Source: an uncultured Bacillaceae bacterium (lineage in GTDB: Bacteria; Bacillota; Bacilli; Bacillales; Alkalibacillaceae). Taken from it: DNA of 64,000 nucleotides. The stretch's first letter is position 1. Every line of letters starts with the position of its first letter. The stretch spans positions 1-64,000 of the forward strand of contig CALKAL010000049.1 in assembly GCA_937983065.1 (NCBI GenBank), read 5' to 3'. The position numbers and the translations under genes were made by a program. Under the pieces are notes generated by a model. The model searched no databases and was not told where the DNA came from. It was given only the letters and a program-made list of their open reading frames with translations. This document shows positions 41,471 to 52,776 of the stretch, in pieces.

Positions 41471-44122
41471 TTAATTCATATTTTGAAGCTCTTGAAGTCG
41501 TTCTTGTACCATTTGTTGTTTTTCTACATATTCTTTTTCTTTTTCCCGCTCCTCTTGAACGATATGCTCTGGAGCTTTACTAACAAAGTTTTCATTAGCT
41601 AATTTCTTTTGCACCCGTTCGACTTCCTCGTTCCATTTTTTCAATTCTGCTTTTAACTTTTCAATTTCGGCGTTTATATCAATAAGTCCTTCTAACGGGA
41701 AGAAAATTTCCGCACCAGTGACAACGGAAGTTTTTGCTTGTTCAGGAACTTGAATATCCGTTGAAATTTCTAACGTTTTCGGATTACAAAAACGTTCTAA
41801 ATAATATTTGTTTTTATTTAATTCTTCAACGATTGTCGAATCATTCGCTTTTATTAAAATATTAATTTCTCTGGACATCGGTGTATCTACTTCACGACGT
41901 ACATTTCTAACAGCGCGAATTATTGATACGAGTCTTTCCATTTCTTTTGCCGATTGATTAAAATTGTAACTCGGATTAGCTTCTGGCCAAGCTGCAACAG
42001 TAATCGATTCTCCTTCATGGGGAATATGCTGCCAAATTTCTTCTGTAATAAATGGCATAAACGGATGAAGCATACGTAACGTTTGGTCTAAAACGTAAAC
42101 GAGGACGGATTTGGTCGTCGCTTTTGCTTCTTCATTTTCACCATATAACGGAAGCTTTGCCATTTCGATATACCAGTCACAAAAGTCACTCCAAATGAAA
42201 TTGTATAAATGACGGCCTGCTTCACCGAAATCATAACGTTCAATATAACGGGTCACTTCGCTTATCGTTTCATTTAAACGGGTTAATATCCATTCATCAG
42301 CGACTGTTTTCTCCTTAGATAAATCGATATCTTCTAGCGAAAAATCGTCTAAGTTCATAATGACGAAACGAGAGGCGTTCCAAATTTTATTGGCAAAATT
42401 CCACGTTGATTCGACCTTCTCCCAATGGAAACGTAAATCTTGACCAGGGGATGAACCTGTTGACAAGAAGTAACGTAATGAATCGGCGCCATACTTTTCG
42501 ATCACATCCATCGGGTCAACACCGTTACCTAAAGATTTACTCATTTTCCGCCCTTCCGCATCTCGAACAAGTCCGTGAATTAAAACATCTTTAAATGGAC
42601 GTTGATCTGTAAAATGTTTAGATTGAAAGACCATGCGAGCGACCCAGAAAAATATAATATCGTATCCAGTCACTAATACATCTGTTGGAAAGTAACGTTT
42701 ATAATCTTCGCTTTCTACATTCGGCCAACCCATCGTTGAAAACGGCCATAGTGCAGATGAAAACCACGTATCTAACACATCTTCATCTTGTTGCCAATTT
42801 TCAATATCTGCTGGCGCTTCCTTACCAACATAAACTTCACCTGTTTCTTTATGATACCAAGCTGGAATACGGTGACCCCACCAGAGTTGTCTTGAGATAC
42901 ACCAATCTCGAATATTTTCCATCCAGTTTAAATACGTTCCTTCAAAACGATTCGGAATGAAATTTACTTTCTCATCTGTCTGTTGCAATTTAATCGCTTC
43001 TTCTGCTAGTGGCTGCATTTTAACAAACCATTGTGTCGATAAATACGGTTCGACTACAGCCCCGCTTCGTTCAGAATGTCCAACTGAATGAATATGCTCT
43101 TCAATTTTAAACAAAACGCCTGCTTCTTCTAAATCCTTAACAATTTGTTTACGACATTCAAATCGATCTAATCCATTATATTTCCCTGCATTTTCATTCA
43201 TCGTGCCATCTTCGTTCATGACGAGAATTCGCTCTAACTGATGGCGGTTACCAATTTCAAAGTCATTCGGGTCGTGGGCAGGGGTAATTTTAACTGCACC
43301 TGAACCGAATTCCATATCAACATAATCATCGGCGACTATTTCAATTTCCCGACCGACTATTGGAAGGATTACTTTTTTACCAATTAAATGTTGATACCTT
43401 TCATCATCAGGATGAACGGCAACAGCTGTATCACCTAACATCGTTTCTGGTCGTGTCGTCGCTACTTCAATATGACCTGAGGCGTCTTTTAACGGATATT
43501 TCATATGATATAAAGCGCCTTTCACCTCATCATATATAACTTCGATATCAGATAGAGCTGTTTTCGTACTCGGATCCCAGTTAATAATATATTCCCCACG
43601 ATAAATTAAGCCTTCTTCATACAATTTTATAAATACTTCTTGAACAGCATGAGATAATCCTTCATCGAGGGTAAAGCGCTCTTTAGAATAATCGAGTCCT
43701 AAACCTAATTTCTCCCATTGACTTCTAATAAATTGGGCATACTCTTCCTTCCAGCTCCAAGACGCTTCAAGGAATGCTTCTCTCCCTAAGTCGTAACGTG
43801 ATTTTCCTTCTTCCTTTAACTTTTCCTCAACTTTTGCTTGGGTTGCAATACCAGCATGGTCCATTCCAGGCAACCATAACACATCGTAACCCCGCATCCG
43901 TTTATACCGAGACATAATATCTTGTAATGTCGTATCCCAAGCATGGCCTAAATGGAGTCGTCCTGTTACGTTTGGCGGTGGAATGACGATTGTAAATGGC
44001 TCTTTATTCGGATCATTTTTCGCTTCAAAAAAGCCACCCTTTAACCAATAATCATAACGCCCCTTTTCAACCTGCTCTGGATGATATTTAGGTGCCATTT
44101 GCTCCCCTTGGCGATGTGCCAT
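41471..44122 (-). CDS. valS: Valyl-tRNA synthetase
   Basis: An 883-residue class I synthetase. The HIGH-type motif is HLGHA after PPPNVTG, the KMSKS motif is [14 protein letters not shown], the CP1 editing domain contains [14 protein letters not shown], and a C-terminal coiled coil (from about 810) binds tRNA. The ATG follows GGAGGGATTT. It is controlled by a T-box leader. Confidence 0.98.
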   Translation of the reverse strand: MAHRQGEQMAPKYHPEQVEKGRYDYWLKGGFFEAKNDPNKEPFTIVIPPPNVTGRLHLGHAWDTTLQDIMSRYKRMRGYDVLWLPGMDHAGIATQAKVEEKLKEEGKSRYDLGREAFLEASWSWKEEYAQFIRSQWEKLGLGLDYSKERFTLDEGLSHAVQEVFIKLYEEGLIYRGEYIINWDPSTKTALSDIEVIYDEVKGALYHMKYPLKDASGHIEVATTRPETMLGDTAVAVHPDDERYQHLIGKKVILPIVGREIEIVADDYVDMEFGSGAVKITPAHDPNDFEIGNRHQLERILVMNEDGTMNENAGKYNGLDRFECRKQIVKDLEEAGVLFKIEEHIHSVGHSERSGAVVEPYLSTQWFVKMQPLAEEAIKLQQTDEKVNFIPNRFEGTYLNWMENIRDWCISRQLWWGHRIPAWYHKETGEVYVGKEAPADIENWQQDEDVLDTWFSSALWPFSTMGWPNVESEDYKRYFPTDVLVTGYDIIFFWVARMVFQSKHFTDQRPFKDVLIHGLVRDAEGRKMSKSLGNGVDPMDVIEKYGADSLRYFLSTGSSPGQDLRFHWEKVESTWNFANKIWNASRFVIMNLDDFSLEDIDLSKEKTVADEWILTRLNETISEVTRYIERYDFGEAGRHLYNFIWSDFCDWYIEMAKLPLYGENEEAKATTKSVLVYVLDQTLRMLHPFMPFITEEIWQHIPHEGESITVAAWPEANPSYNFNQSAKEMERLVSIIRAVRNVRREVDTPMSREINILIKANDSTIVEELNKNKYYLERFCNPKTLEISTDIQVPEQAKTSVVTGAEIFFPLEGLIDINAEIEKLKAELKKWNEEVERVQKKLANENFVSKAPEHIVQEEREKEKEYVEKQQMVQERLQELQNMN

Positions 44123-44167
44123 ATAAATCCCTCCATCAACTAGTTTAATTCCATCATTGACAAAAAT

Positions 44168-44430
44168 AAAAAAATCTTTTCATCCTTTAACTAAAGGACG
44201 AAAAGATTTAATTCGCGGTACCACCTTCATTTGCAAATAATAAAACATATTTGCACACTTCATGACGATAACGGTTTTCCCGGCTTCTTCTACTTTATTT
44301 CAAAGAAGCTGCATATTCAGAGCGACCTTCCAAGTCTTCATACCGAGGAAGCTTTCAGCGAGATGCTTCCCTCTCTTTCGGAATTCAACTTGTACTCCTC
44401 TCTTACAAGCATTTCATAATCAATTTAATT
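44168..44430 (-). promoter_or_regulatory. T-box riboswitch of valS, GUC specifier
   Basis: The canonical T-box GGTGGTACCGCG is at 44225-44214, followed by a terminator hairpin (AAATCTTTTCGTCCTTTA with its complement) and T run. Stem I has the apical hairpin GAAGC/GCTTC, the AGAGAGG bulge and, after the ACTTG strand, GAA-G-GTC-GC, with valine codon GTC at 44326-44324. Confidence 0.92.
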
Positions 44431-44436
44431 TATTAT

Positions 44437-44466
44437 ATCATATACAAATGAGCAGCTATCTGTCAA
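44437..44466 (-). promoter_or_regulatory. Sigma-A promoter of valS
   Basis: TTGACA (44466-44461), 18-nt spacer, TATGAT (44442-44437) on the minus strand. Confidence 0.8.
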
Positions 44467-44529
44467 TTTAAATGACACAAAATTTTTATCATTATCATAT
44501 GTTGTAACAAAATAGAAAGGAGGATTAGA

Positions 44530-44718
44530 ATGGCCAAACATTATCGGTACCGGTTTCCACCTTGGTTATTTAAATGTGCCATCGTTATGGAGAAATGCAC
44601 ATTGCCTCTTTTAATTTATCAGCTGATTAGAACTTTATTTTTTCCAACGACCCTCGATGTGTTATTACTCGGATTGTTTGTCGGTCTCTTTTTAGCCTTT
44701 TATTTAAAATGGATTTAG
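44530..44718 (+). CDS. Small membrane protein of unknown function
   Basis: Sixty-two residues with a basic N terminus (AKHYRYRFPPW) and two membrane helices. A near-perfect ribosome site (GAAAGGAGG, 7 bases before ATG) supports expression. It runs opposite to its neighbours and overlaps the 3' end of the spoVID-like gene by 4 bases. In B. subtilis this place holds ysxE on the other strand. I do not recognise the family. Confidence 0.65.
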   Translation: MAKHYRYRFPPWLFKCAIVMEKCTLPLLIYQLIRTLFFPTTLDVLLLGLFVGLFLAFYLKWI

Positions 44719-45764
44719 CTCGATTTTGTTTCTTTATATGGAACGTAAAGCAATTCACCACTTTGAAGCTCATAGCCAGATTCCAAATTGTTTAATCGTT
44801 CCAGCCTAGTTACGGAAACATCGTAATCTTTTGCAATGGAATCGAGCGTCTCATCTTCTTGGACAAACCGAATTTTAAGCTGTACCTTCTCAGGCTGATC
44901 TTCTTTGTTACGAAACAGACTTGCTAAATAACTCAACCCTTTTTTAGGTTTTTCTTCAGCTTCTTGCTCCACTTCTTCTACTTCTGTACTTTCAACATCA
45001 CCTTGCTGCTCCTCCTCAACGGATTCAGCTGTGACCGGTTCTACCATTTCTTCATTTGAACTCGTTAACTCTTCTGAAGCTACCGCCTGCTCCTGTTTTT
45101 TCTGTAAAAATTCAGAGAAGCTATGGGTCGTTTCTTTTTTCCAAAAATCACGACCTACTTCATCATCACCATCATCAGATTTAGCTTCATCTTGTACTTC
45201 GTCACTTTGCTCATCTTGATATGGCACACTTCCATCAAAATGAGGAACGTTATCCTCTTCCTGTTCCTCTTCCAAACTCGGTATGGCCTTTAATTCAAAA
45301 TCAGGTTGATAAAACTCCCTTTCTTCCTCAGGCTCTAATTCTACTCCGTCCAGACGAATTTTAGCAAAGATGTGTAATGTTTTCGGCTCAGGTAATTCAT
45401 AATCGAAATATTCAATATGAACTTCAGGCTCATTCGTTTCCCTAATCCGATTGCTCGGAATCGTAATATCAACTGGGATTGGGTAGTTAAAGGTCGTAAA
45501 TCCATTATCCATCGCTTTTACTTGCTGAACGTAATTATCAGCTTGTTCTTCATCAATTAAATAAACGGGTTCTTGATTTGGAATCGATTGATATTCTCCT
45601 GAAACGATTAACACACCTCTTAATTGAATATGGGTCATTTCATTATAAACACGAACATCTGGTTGAATTGAAATCCCATATAAATCATCAATTTCTTCGC
45701 CCTGGCGGAAAACAATCTTCTCTTCTAAATCAAACAATATCGGCTCATTATTATTTTCACTCAC
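44715..45764 (-). CDS. spoVID: Stage VI sporulation protein D (coat morphogenesis)
   Basis: A 349-residue protein: N-terminal beta-rich DUF3794-like region (VFRQGEEIDDLYGISIQPD), a long acidic low-complexity middle and a C-terminal LysM domain (IRFVQEDETLDSIAKDYDVS). SpoVID drives coat encasement together with SafA. The start is a GTG behind GGAGGAAGG. Position next to hemL agrees with B. subtilis. Confidence 0.87.
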   Translation of the reverse strand: MSENNNEPILFDLEEKIVFRQGEEIDDLYGISIQPDVRVYNEMTHIQLRGVLIVSGEYQSIPNQEPVYLIDEEQADNYVQQVKAMDNGFTTFNYPIPVDITIPSNRIRETNEPEVHIEYFDYELPEPKTLHIFAKIRLDGVELEPEEEREFYQPDFELKAIPSLEEEQEEDNVPHFDGSVPYQDEQSDEVQDEAKSDDGDDEVGRDFWKKETTHSFSEFLQKKQEQAVASEELTSSNEEMVEPVTAESVEEEQQGDVESTEVEEVEQEAEEKPKKGLSYLASLFRNKEDQPEKVQLKIRFVQEDETLDSIAKDYDVSVTRLERLNNLESGYELQSGELLYVPYKETKSS

Positions 45765-45877
45765 AATCCTTCCTCCTCACCTAATCTCTTTATCAATAAA
45801 TATATGTGTTTTTATTAATAAAAAGAACTTGAGGATCAAGGTTGTTTCATTTAAGATAGGCATCAATCCATAAAAAA

Positions 45878-45910
45878 ACCCTAGTTAGCTTCTATTCAAC
45901 TAACTAGGGT
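45878..45910 (-). terminator. Terminator after hemL
   Basis: ACCCTAGTTAG / CTAACTAGGGT stem, 11-nt loop, then seven T on the minus strand, ending the hem operon. Confidence 0.85.
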
Positions 45911-45917
45911 ATATCCT

Positions 45918-47213
45918 TTATTCTTCATGTTTATATTGGCTAAACACGCGATCAGCTGCAGCGATTGTTTTTTCAATATCTTCATCGGAATGAGCTGTTG
46001 ATAAAAACATCCCTTCAAATTGAGAAGGTGGTAAAAAGATACCTTCCTCAAGCATGCCTTTATAGTACGTTGCAAACCAATTTAAATCAGATGTTTTTGC
46101 CGCATCGAAATTAATAACATCCTCTTCAGTAAAGAAAAATCCAATCATCGAACCAGCCCGATTCACTTGAAGGGGAACATGATGTTTCTCTGCTGCTTGT
46201 TTGAATCCTTCGATGAGTCGGTCTGCTTTTCGATTCATTTCGACATACGATTGTTCTGTTAGCTGACTTAACGTTTCATATCCAGCTGTCATAGCTAGTG
46301 GATTTCCTGATAAAGTACCTGCTTGATAAATATCCCCAGACGGAGCAACGCGTTCCATAATTTCTCGTTTACCACCGTAGGCTCCAACTGGTAAACCTCC
46401 ACCGATAACTTTTCCTAAACACGTAATATCTGGTGTAATGTTAAAATGACCTTGGGCACCTTGATAGCTCACACGGAATCCAGTCATAACTTCATCAAAA
46501 ATTAATAATGAACCAAATTCATTTGTAATTTCTCTTAAAAACGATAAGAAATTATTAACTGGAGGAACGACTCCCATATTCCCCGCCACTGGCTCAACAA
46601 TCACGGCTGCAATATCATCGCCGTATTCATCAAAAGCATAACGTACACTTTCTTGATCGTTATATGGCACGGTAATCGTATTTTGTGCAATCGATGCAGG
46701 AACTCCTGGGCTATCAGGTAAACCTAGTGTCGCAACGCCTGAACCTGCTTTAATTAATAATGAATCTCCGTGACCGTGATAGTTTCCTTCAAATTTTAAT
46801 ATTTTATCTCGTCCAGTATAACCTCGTGCAAGACGCAAAGCACTCATCGTTGCTTCTGTCCCTGAGTTAACCATTCGGATCATCTCTATTGAAGGAACCC
46901 GCTCAATGACGAGTTTGGCTAATTCATTTTCATAAGCCGTGTTTGCTCCGAAGCTCGTCCCTTTTTCCATCACTTCTTTTAATCTTGAAACGACTTTTTC
47001 ATGGGCGTGACCTAAAATTAAAGGTCCCCAACTTAATACATAATCAATATATTCATGACCTTCTACATCATAAATTTTTGATCCTTTTCCACTGTCCATA
47101 TAAATAGGGTCTAATTCAACATTTTTAAAAGCTCTTACTGGCGAATTAACCCCGCCTGGCATTAACGTAATTGCTTCTTCATACAATTTTTTCGACTTAG
47201 CATAGCGACTCAT
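45918..47213 (-). CDS. hemL: Glutamate-1-semialdehyde 2,1-aminomutase
   Basis: A 431-residue PLP enzyme making 5-aminolevulinate from glutamate-1-semialdehyde. The PLP lysine lies in [17 protein letters not shown]; the N-terminal [11 protein letters not shown] and [18 protein letters not shown] are typical. Last gene of the hem operon, product working directly after HemA. Confidence 0.98.
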   Translation of the reverse strand: MSRYAKSKKLYEEAITLMPGGVNSPVRAFKNVELDPIYMDSGKGSKIYDVEGHEYIDYVLSWGPLILGHAHEKVVSRLKEVMEKGTSFGANTAYENELAKLVIERVPSIEMIRMVNSGTEATMSALRLARGYTGRDKILKFEGNYHGHGDSLLIKAGSGVATLGLPDSPGVPASIAQNTITVPYNDQESVRYAFDEYGDDIAAVIVEPVAGNMGVVPPVNNFLSFLREITNEFGSLLIFDEVMTGFRVSYQGAQGHFNITPDITCLGKVIGGGLPVGAYGGKREIMERVAPSGDIYQAGTLSGNPLAMTAGYETLSQLTEQSYVEMNRKADRLIEGFKQAAEKHHVPLQVNRAGSMIGFFFTEEDVINFDAAKTSDLNWFATYYKGMLEEGIFLPPSQFEGMFLSTAHSDEDIEKTIAAADRVFSQYKHEE

Positions 47214-47231
47214 TTTTATCCGCTCCTTCTA

Positions 47232-48209
47232 CTATTCACTTAACCATTTAGCAACATCTTTCGCGAAATACGTGATGATTAAATCTGCTCCTGCCCGCTT
47301 CATTGAAGTTAGTTTTTCGAGAACAATTTGTTTTTCATCAATCCAGTCGTTTTGGGCCGCCGCTTTAACCATGGCGTACTCACCACTTACGTTATAAGCA
47401 ACGATTGGATATGGATACCGATCCTTGATTTCTCTCATAATATCCAAATACGTCATCGCTGGTTTGACAATTAAAAAGTCTGCCCCTTCATGTACATCAC
47501 TATCTGCCTCACGAATCGCTTCTAATCGATTGCTCGGATCCATTTGATACGTTTTCCGATCCCCGAATTGAGGTGTACTTCCTGCCGCATCACGGAATGG
47601 ACCGTAAAAGGCTGAAGCGTATTTAACTGCATACGACATAATCGGGATTTCTTCAAAACCATTTTCATCCAAACCTTTACGAATCTCTTGAACGAAGCCA
47701 TCCATCATATTAGATGGTGCAATAATATCTGCTCCAGCCTTCGCTTGAGAAATAGCTGTTTTCACGTGAAGTGGTAAAGACGCATCGTTATCAACATAAT
47801 TATCATGAATAACGCCACAATGACCGTGATCCGTATATTCACATAAACACGTATCTGCTACGACAATTAAATCCGAGTAATGTTGTTTAATTAATCGGGT
47901 TGCTTGTTGGACGATTCCTTCATCATTATAAGCTTCTGAACCGACTGCATCCTTTTTCTTTGGGATGCCAAACAGTAAAACAGAACGAATACCTAAATCA
48001 ACGACTTCTTTGATTTCATCTAATAAATAATCTAATGATAATTGATAAATACCCGGCATCGATGGTACTTCATTTTTTTGATTAGCTTCCTCAGTGACGA
48101 AGATGGGATAAATGAAATCTTCCTTTTGTAAGACTGTTTCCTTAACGAGTGCACGCATATTTTCAGATCTTCTTAATTTCCGATGACGATCAAACTGTAA
48201 TTGACTCAT
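47232..48209 (-). CDS. hemB: Porphobilinogen synthase (ALA dehydratase)
   Basis: A 325-residue TIM-barrel enzyme condensing two 5-aminolevulinates. The zinc-binding cysteines are in [14 protein letters not shown], and the Schiff-base lysines in [14 protein letters not shown] and [11 protein letters not shown]. The start overlaps the end of hemD by 4 bases. Confidence 0.98.
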   Translation of the reverse strand: MSQLQFDRHRKLRRSENMRALVKETVLQKEDFIYPIFVTEEANQKNEVPSMPGIYQLSLDYLLDEIKEVVDLGIRSVLLFGIPKKKDAVGSEAYNDEGIVQQATRLIKQHYSDLIVVADTCLCEYTDHGHCGVIHDNYVDNDASLPLHVKTAISQAKAGADIIAPSNMMDGFVQEIRKGLDENGFEEIPIMSYAVKYASAFYGPFRDAAGSTPQFGDRKTYQMDPSNRLEAIREADSDVHEGADFLIVKPAMTYLDIMREIKDRYPYPIVAYNVSGEYAMVKAAAQNDWIDEKQIVLEKLTSMKRAGADLIITYFAKDVAKWLSE

Positions 48210-48982
48210 ACAATACCCCTTTCCGATGATTCTATTATTTTTTCTAAAAGACCATCTAGCGTATATTCATTCGGTATTAACGTGTGTTTAAAGCCGACTT
48301 CCTTAGCTTTAGCTTCCGTCGTTTCCCCAATACAGAAACACGGTTTATTTAACTCATCCGCTATATTACCCTTTAGCTGAGTTGAGAAAGCATCAATGGA
48401 TGAGGGTGAAGTAAAGCAATACAAGTCAATTGGATATTCCTTTAAAATTTGTGCTAAATTGATTTTGTCATTAACGGCCGTTTTATAGACGAACATCGTA
48501 TCAAAGGGTATGTTTTCCTTTGATAATTCACGATCAATGACATCACGGGCTAAATTTCCTTTGACGAGTAATGGATAATTCGGTTTATATTTTTGTAAGT
48601 ATTGTGATGAAAAATGATCAGCATCAAAGGTTGTCGGTACAAAGGAAGCATTGAAACCATATTGCTTTAGCGCGAGCTCCGTTTTCGTACCAACTGTTCC
48701 GAACCGAAGTGCTTTATTTTGCTTTAAAATAGAAATCGTATAACCAAATTCCTTTAATGTTTGAAAGAAAAAATGAACGCCGTTAATACTCGTAAATATA
48801 ATCCAATCATATTTTGAAATATGGTCAAGTAATGTTTTGTTTTCTTTTATCTTCCAATGTTCAAATGTAGTAAGGGGTACAGGAATAACATTTGCCCCTA
48901 AATTATCTAATTCATCAATAAAAAGTTTCGCTTTATTTTTTTCCCTTGAAAGAAAAATTGTTTTATTTTTGAGTGAATCCAT
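48206..48982 (-). CDS. hemD: Uroporphyrinogen-III synthase
   Basis: A 258-residue enzyme that closes and inverts ring D of hydroxymethylbilane. The family is poorly conserved; recognisable segments are [12 protein letters not shown] and [10 protein letters not shown], and the place between hemC and hemB settles it. Confidence 0.92.
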   Translation of the reverse strand: MDSLKNKTIFLSREKNKAKLFIDELDNLGANVIPVPLTTFEHWKIKENKTLLDHISKYDWIIFTSINGVHFFFQTLKEFGYTISILKQNKALRFGTVGTKTELALKQYGFNASFVPTTFDADHFSSQYLQKYKPNYPLLVKGNLARDVIDRELSKENIPFDTMFVYKTAVNDKINLAQILKEYPIDLYCFTSPSSIDAFSTQLKGNIADELNKPCFCIGETTEAKAKEVGFKHTLIPNEYTLDGLLEKIIESSERGIV

Positions 48983-48984
48983 GA

Positions 48985-49914
48985 TTACTCACCCATTTCA
49001 TTAATTGCTTCAGCAACGAGATCTTGGGCACCTTGATTAATTAAATCAGCCGCAGCTAATTCACCCGCTTCAATAGGGTCCTTTGATTTTCTCGTCGTTT
49101 TTAAAATTGTTTTTCCATCACCTGAAGCAACTAACGCTGTTAAAACAACTTCATCTTCTTCAATAACAGCATATCCAGCAATCGGAACTTGACAGCTACC
49201 TTCTAATAGGTTTAGAAATTTACGTTCAGCTGAAACTGTTTTTGCCGTATATTCATCATTAATTAATGTTAATAGATTGAGTAAATCCTGATCCTCTTCC
49301 CGACATTCAATTGCCAATGCCCCTTGACCAACCGCTGGTAAACAAACTTCTGGCTCAATAAATTCCGAAATAATATCTTCATTCCAGCCTGATCGTTTAA
49401 CACCCGCTGAAGCTAATAGGATTGCATCATAATCTTCTTCTTTTAACTTTCTTAAACGGGTATCGATATTTCCTCTAATCCATTTAATATTTAAATCTGG
49501 ACGATAAGCGAGTAATTGGGCACTTCGTCTTAAACTACTCGTACCGATAATTGCCCCTTCTTTTAAATCATCTAGCTTCTCATTATTTTTAGAAATAAGA
49601 ATATCTCGGTGATCCTCCCGCTTCGGAACTGAACCGATGACTAATCCTTCTGGCAGTACAGAAGGCATATCTTTCATGCTATGTACAGCCATATCAACTG
49701 TTTTATCGAACATTTCTTTTTCGATTTCTTTAACGAATAACCCTTTTCCGCCAACCTTAGAAAGAGTCACATTTAAAATACGATCGCCTTTTGTGCTGAT
49801 TTCTTTTATTTCAAACGTGTATTGATCCGTTACTTTTTTCAGTTGCTCAATGACCCATTTTGTTTGTGTTAATGCTAAATTACTTTTTCTTGAACCGACA
49901 ATGATATGACGCAT
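48985..49914 (-). CDS. hemC: Hydroxymethylbilane synthase (porphobilinogen deaminase)
   Basis: About 309 residues. The cofactor-binding cysteine is in [26 protein letters not shown] and [14 protein letters not shown] [13 protein letters not shown] are typical. The frame opens at 49971, but ACAGGAGGAAAACG just before the ATG at 49914 marks the start. A terminator-like hairpin lies 30 bases upstream of this ribosome site. Confidence 0.97.
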   Translation of the reverse strand: MRHIIVGSRKSNLALTQTKWVIEQLKKVTDQYTFEIKEISTKGDRILNVTLSKVGGKGLFVKEIEKEMFDKTVDMAVHSMKDMPSVLPEGLVIGSVPKREDHRDILISKNNEKLDDLKEGAIIGTSSLRRSAQLLAYRPDLNIKWIRGNIDTRLRKLKEEDYDAILLASAGVKRSGWNEDIISEFIEPEVCLPAVGQGALAIECREEDQDLLNLLTLINDEYTAKTVSAERKFLNLLEGSCQVPIAGYAVIEEDEVVLTALVASGDGKTILKTTRKSKDPIEAGELAAADLINQGAQDLVAEAINEMGE

Positions 49915-49942
49915 CGTTTTCCTCCTGTACAAATAAATATAT

Positions 49943-50000
49943 AAAAAAATGGCTTGATTTGACCAAACCATTGGATAGAAGGCAAGCTCGCTTGCCTTCT
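49943..50000 (-). terminator. Tandem hairpins between hemA and hemC, the second a terminator
   Basis: Hairpin 1 is AGAAGGCAAG/CTTGCCTTCT (50000-49977). Hairpin 2 is TGGTTTG/CAAGCCA (49970-49950, one G-U pair) followed by seven T. It lies inside the hem operon, so it may reduce read-through into hemCDBL. Confidence 0.6.
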
Positions 50001-50049
50001 AATGTTAATAATTATCTCAAAATGATCAAAATATGTTTGATCTTACTTC

Positions 50050-51414
50050 TTATGAATTTGAATAAAATAAGCTTGCAATCGGCAACATTCTTGTTACTGA
50101 TTGATGACTTTGGTGCTTTTTACTCTGTTCTTCAAGCTCATGCTGAACCTCTTCCTCGATGCCAAACACGCGAATAAACAATTTTAACATATCCTCTGAA
50201 TGTTCTTCGCCAGCCATTTCCTTCGCTTGCAAAATAGGTTCTTTTAACATTTGATTAATAATACTTTTCGTATGTTTACTTAGCACTTTTCGTTCACGGT
50301 CGGTTAAATCAGGCATTTTTCGTTCAATCGATGCCATCGTTTCCGCTTGAATTTTAAGTGCTTTCTTTCTTAAAGCTGATAGAATAGGCACAACTCCTAA
50401 AGTAACAAGCCAGTCATCAAATTCCTTAATTTCTTCAACAATTAATTTTTCAATTTGTTCAGCTGCTTTTTGACGTTCTTCTAAGTTATGATCAACGATA
50501 TCTTGTAAATCATCAATATCGTACAACATCACATTTTCTAATTCACTAATATTAGGATCAATATTTCTTGGAACAGAAATATCAATTAAAACGAGTGGAC
50601 GATTATCCCGTTTAGCAAATGCTTCTGAGACAATTTCCTTCGTTATTACGTAATCGTTCGCACCTGTTGACCCGATGACAATGTCTGCCTCTACTAAAGC
50701 ATCTGATAATTGCTCAATTGATTTTGCTTTTCCAGAAACCTTCTGAGCAACAGTATCAGCAGTTTTTAACGTCCGGTTTGCAATCGTTATATTTTTAACG
50801 CCGCTACCGTGTAAATTTTGAGCAGCTAATTCACCCATCTCACCAGCACCAACAATGAGCGCATGTTTATCATTTATTTGACGAAAGAGTTTTTTCGATA
50901 GTTCTACTGCCGCATAACTAATTGAAACCGCATGTTCGCCGATTTCTGTTTCGTGATGCGCTCTTTTCGCATTTGTCACAGCCATTTTGAATAATTGATT
51001 AAAGATAAGTCCTGACGCATCATGCTTTTGAGCGATGTCGAATGCTGTTTTTACTTGGCCTAGAATTTGCGTTTCACCTAATACCATCGAATCAAGCCCA
51101 GCAGACAGTCGGAATAAATGTTCAATCGCTTCTTTATCTTCTTTAATCGATACGTAATCGTTAATTTCTTCTAATGGAAAGGAAAACCATTCAGAAATAA
51201 ATCGTTTTGTATAATAACGACCCGTATGTGCTTGGTCAGCCACAACGTAAAGCTCGGTCCGGTTACATGTTGAAACGATGATGTTTTCTAGTATGCTTTT
51301 TTCTTTATTCAGAGCTGTCATTGCTTCCGCGACATGATCATCTGAAAAAGAAAGCCGTTCTCTAACCTCAATCGGGGCTGTCCGATAGTTCAAACTTACA
51401 ACAATAATATGCAT
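50050..51414 (-). CDS. hemA: Glutamyl-tRNA reductase
   Basis: A 454-residue NADPH enzyme that reduces Glu-tRNA to glutamate-1-semialdehyde, first committed step of haem synthesis. The catalytic Cys is in STCNRTELYVV, NADPH motif VGAGEMGELAAQNL, and the C-terminal dimerisation helix is present. First gene of the hem operon. Confidence 0.97.
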   Translation of the reverse strand: MHIIVVSLNYRTAPIEVRERLSFSDDHVAEAMTALNKEKSILENIIVSTCNRTELYVVADQAHTGRYYTKRFISEWFSFPLEEINDYVSIKEDKEAIEHLFRLSAGLDSMVLGETQILGQVKTAFDIAQKHDASGLIFNQLFKMAVTNAKRAHHETEIGEHAVSISYAAVELSKKLFRQINDKHALIVGAGEMGELAAQNLHGSGVKNITIANRTLKTADTVAQKVSGKAKSIEQLSDALVEADIVIGSTGANDYVITKEIVSEAFAKRDNRPLVLIDISVPRNIDPNISELENVMLYDIDDLQDIVDHNLEERQKAAEQIEKLIVEEIKEFDDWLVTLGVVPILSALRKKALKIQAETMASIERKMPDLTDRERKVLSKHTKSIINQMLKEPILQAKEMAGEEHSEDMLKLFIRVFGIEEEVQHELEEQSKKHQSHQSVTRMLPIASLFYSNS

Positions 51415-51458
51415 GACTTAAACTACACCCCTGTCTCATAATAATCGTTCTAATTCAA

Positions 51459-51486
51459 AGTATATCAGTTAATATCATCCAGTTAA
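51459..51486 (-). promoter_or_regulatory. Possible sigma-A promoter of the hem operon
   Basis: TTAACT (51486-51481), 16-nt spacer, TATACT (51464-51459) on the minus strand, about 45 bases before hemA. Confidence 0.45.
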
Positions 51487-51531
51487 TTGCCTATTCATGA
51501 ACTTATTATGAAAATTTGTATGAATATTAAA

Positions 51532-51546
51532 TTAGAATGATTATAA
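51532..51546. promoter_or_regulatory. PerR-box-like palindrome upstream of hemA
   Basis: TTAGAATGATTATAA differs at one position from the PerR consensus TTATAATNATTATAA. PerR controls hemA in B. subtilis. The site is about 70 bases upstream of the proposed -10, so it may serve another start or the divergent gene at 51622. Confidence 0.4.
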
Positions 51547-51621
51547 TTAACCATTAATTATCGTATCATAGTATGTTATAATCAATCAAGAAATCCGTCT
51601 AGAACTAGGAGTTGTCAAACG

Positions 51622-52101
51622 ATGAAAAAACATTCAACGATTATTAGTCTTTTACTTATTGGAATCGGGATTTATTTTTTGTTACAACAATATTCTATTC
51701 CCTATTTATCTCAGTTTAGTACATGGCCAACCTTATTAATTATTTTTGGTGTTGCATTTTTATTTAATAGTTATAAAAATAAAGACCGTGATAGTTTATT
51801 TCCAGGAATCGTCCTACTCGGTTTAGGTATTCATTTTCATGCTTTAAACGATGTAGACTGGTGGACAAATCATTGGGGAATGTACACATTAATCGTCGGA
51901 TTAGCTTATTTAATACATAGTTACAAATCTAAAAAGAGCTTAACGCCAGGGTTGTTATTAACAGTTATTTCGATAATCGTCTTAATGCCTGCGATTATTC
52001 CGAGCTGGTATACTACTTTTGATTTTGTTTATTCAAAAATTGAGCAGTTTTGGCCGTTTATATTAATTATTATTGGTAGCTTATTATTGTTTAAAAAATA
52101 A
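51622..52101 (+). CDS. LiaI/LiaF-type transmembrane domain protein
   Basis: A 159-residue membrane protein with about six short helices arranged as repeated pairs (STIISLLLIGIGIYFLLQQ, FPGIVLLGLGIHF, WPFILIIIGSLLLF), like the DUF5668/LiaF N-terminal domain. Function unknown; such proteins occur in envelope-stress systems, but no liaRS genes are nearby. Divergent from hemA. Confidence 0.7.
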   Translation: MKKHSTIISLLLIGIGIYFLLQQYSIPYLSQFSTWPTLLIIFGVAFLFNSYKNKDRDSLFPGIVLLGLGIHFHALNDVDWWTNHWGMYTLIVGLAYLIHSYKSKKSLTPGLLLTVISIIVLMPAIIPSWYTTFDFVYSKIEQFWPFILIIIGSLLLFKK

Positions 52102-52147
52102 GAAACAGTCGTAGTTTTAACAAATGATGAAAACTTATCCAAAAAAA

Positions 52148-52178
52148 GATGGCCACACGTAAATAACTGTGGCCATCT
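52148..52178. terminator. Bidirectional terminator between the 51622 gene and engB
   Basis: GATGGCCACA / TGTGGCCATC stem; T-rich tails follow on both strands. Confidence 0.85.
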
Positions 52179-52188
52179 TCTTATTTAG

Positions 52189-52776
52189 TTATTCATTAAT
52201 GTATTGCATTAACACTTTCCACGCCTTATCTTTTCCTTCTCCTGTCATTGAAGAAAAAGGGATAATCGTATCTTCTGCTTCTAACTCAAGATGCTCTTTA
52301 ATCGTTTTTAAATGTTTTTCCTTTTTTGATTTAGGTACTTTATCCATTTTCGTCGCAATAACGACAACGGGAATTTGATAATGCTTCAAAAAGTCATACA
52401 TAATCATATCATCTTCTGTTGGTGGATGACGTAAATCAACTAATAGCACAGTCGCTCGTAATGAATCTCGCGTTTGAAAATATTCCTCCATCATCCGCCC
52501 CCACGCTTCTCGTTCCTTTTTCGAAACTTTTGCATAGCCGTAACCTGGTACGTCAACAAAATAAAAGGAGTCATTAATTTTATAAAAATTGAGCGTTTGA
52601 GTTTTACCTGGTTTGGACGATGTCCGAGCTAAGCTTTTCCTATGAATCATCTTATTTATAAAAGAAGATTTTCCGACATTAGAACGACCAGCAAGAGCGA
52701 TTTCGGGCAACAATTCTTGTGGATATTGCTTACTGCTAACAGCACTAATGACTAATTGTGCTTCATTCACGTTCAT
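52189..52776 (-). CDS. engB: Ribosome biogenesis GTPase EngB/YsxC
   Basis: A 195-residue GTPase required for late 50S assembly. G1 is [11 protein letters not shown]3 [11 protein letters not shown]4 TKMDK. It overlaps the lon stop by 4 bases, the usual lon-ysxC coupling in Bacillus. Confidence 0.97.
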   Translation of the reverse strand: MNVNEAQLVISAVSSKQYPQELLPEIALAGRSNVGKSSFINKMIHRKSLARTSSKPGKTQTLNFYKINDSFYFVDVPGYGYAKVSKKEREAWGRMMEEYFQTRDSLRATVLLVDLRHPPTEDDMIMYDFLKHYQIPVVVIATKMDKVPKSKKEKHLKTIKEHLELEAEDTIIPFSSMTGEGKDKAWKVLMQYINE

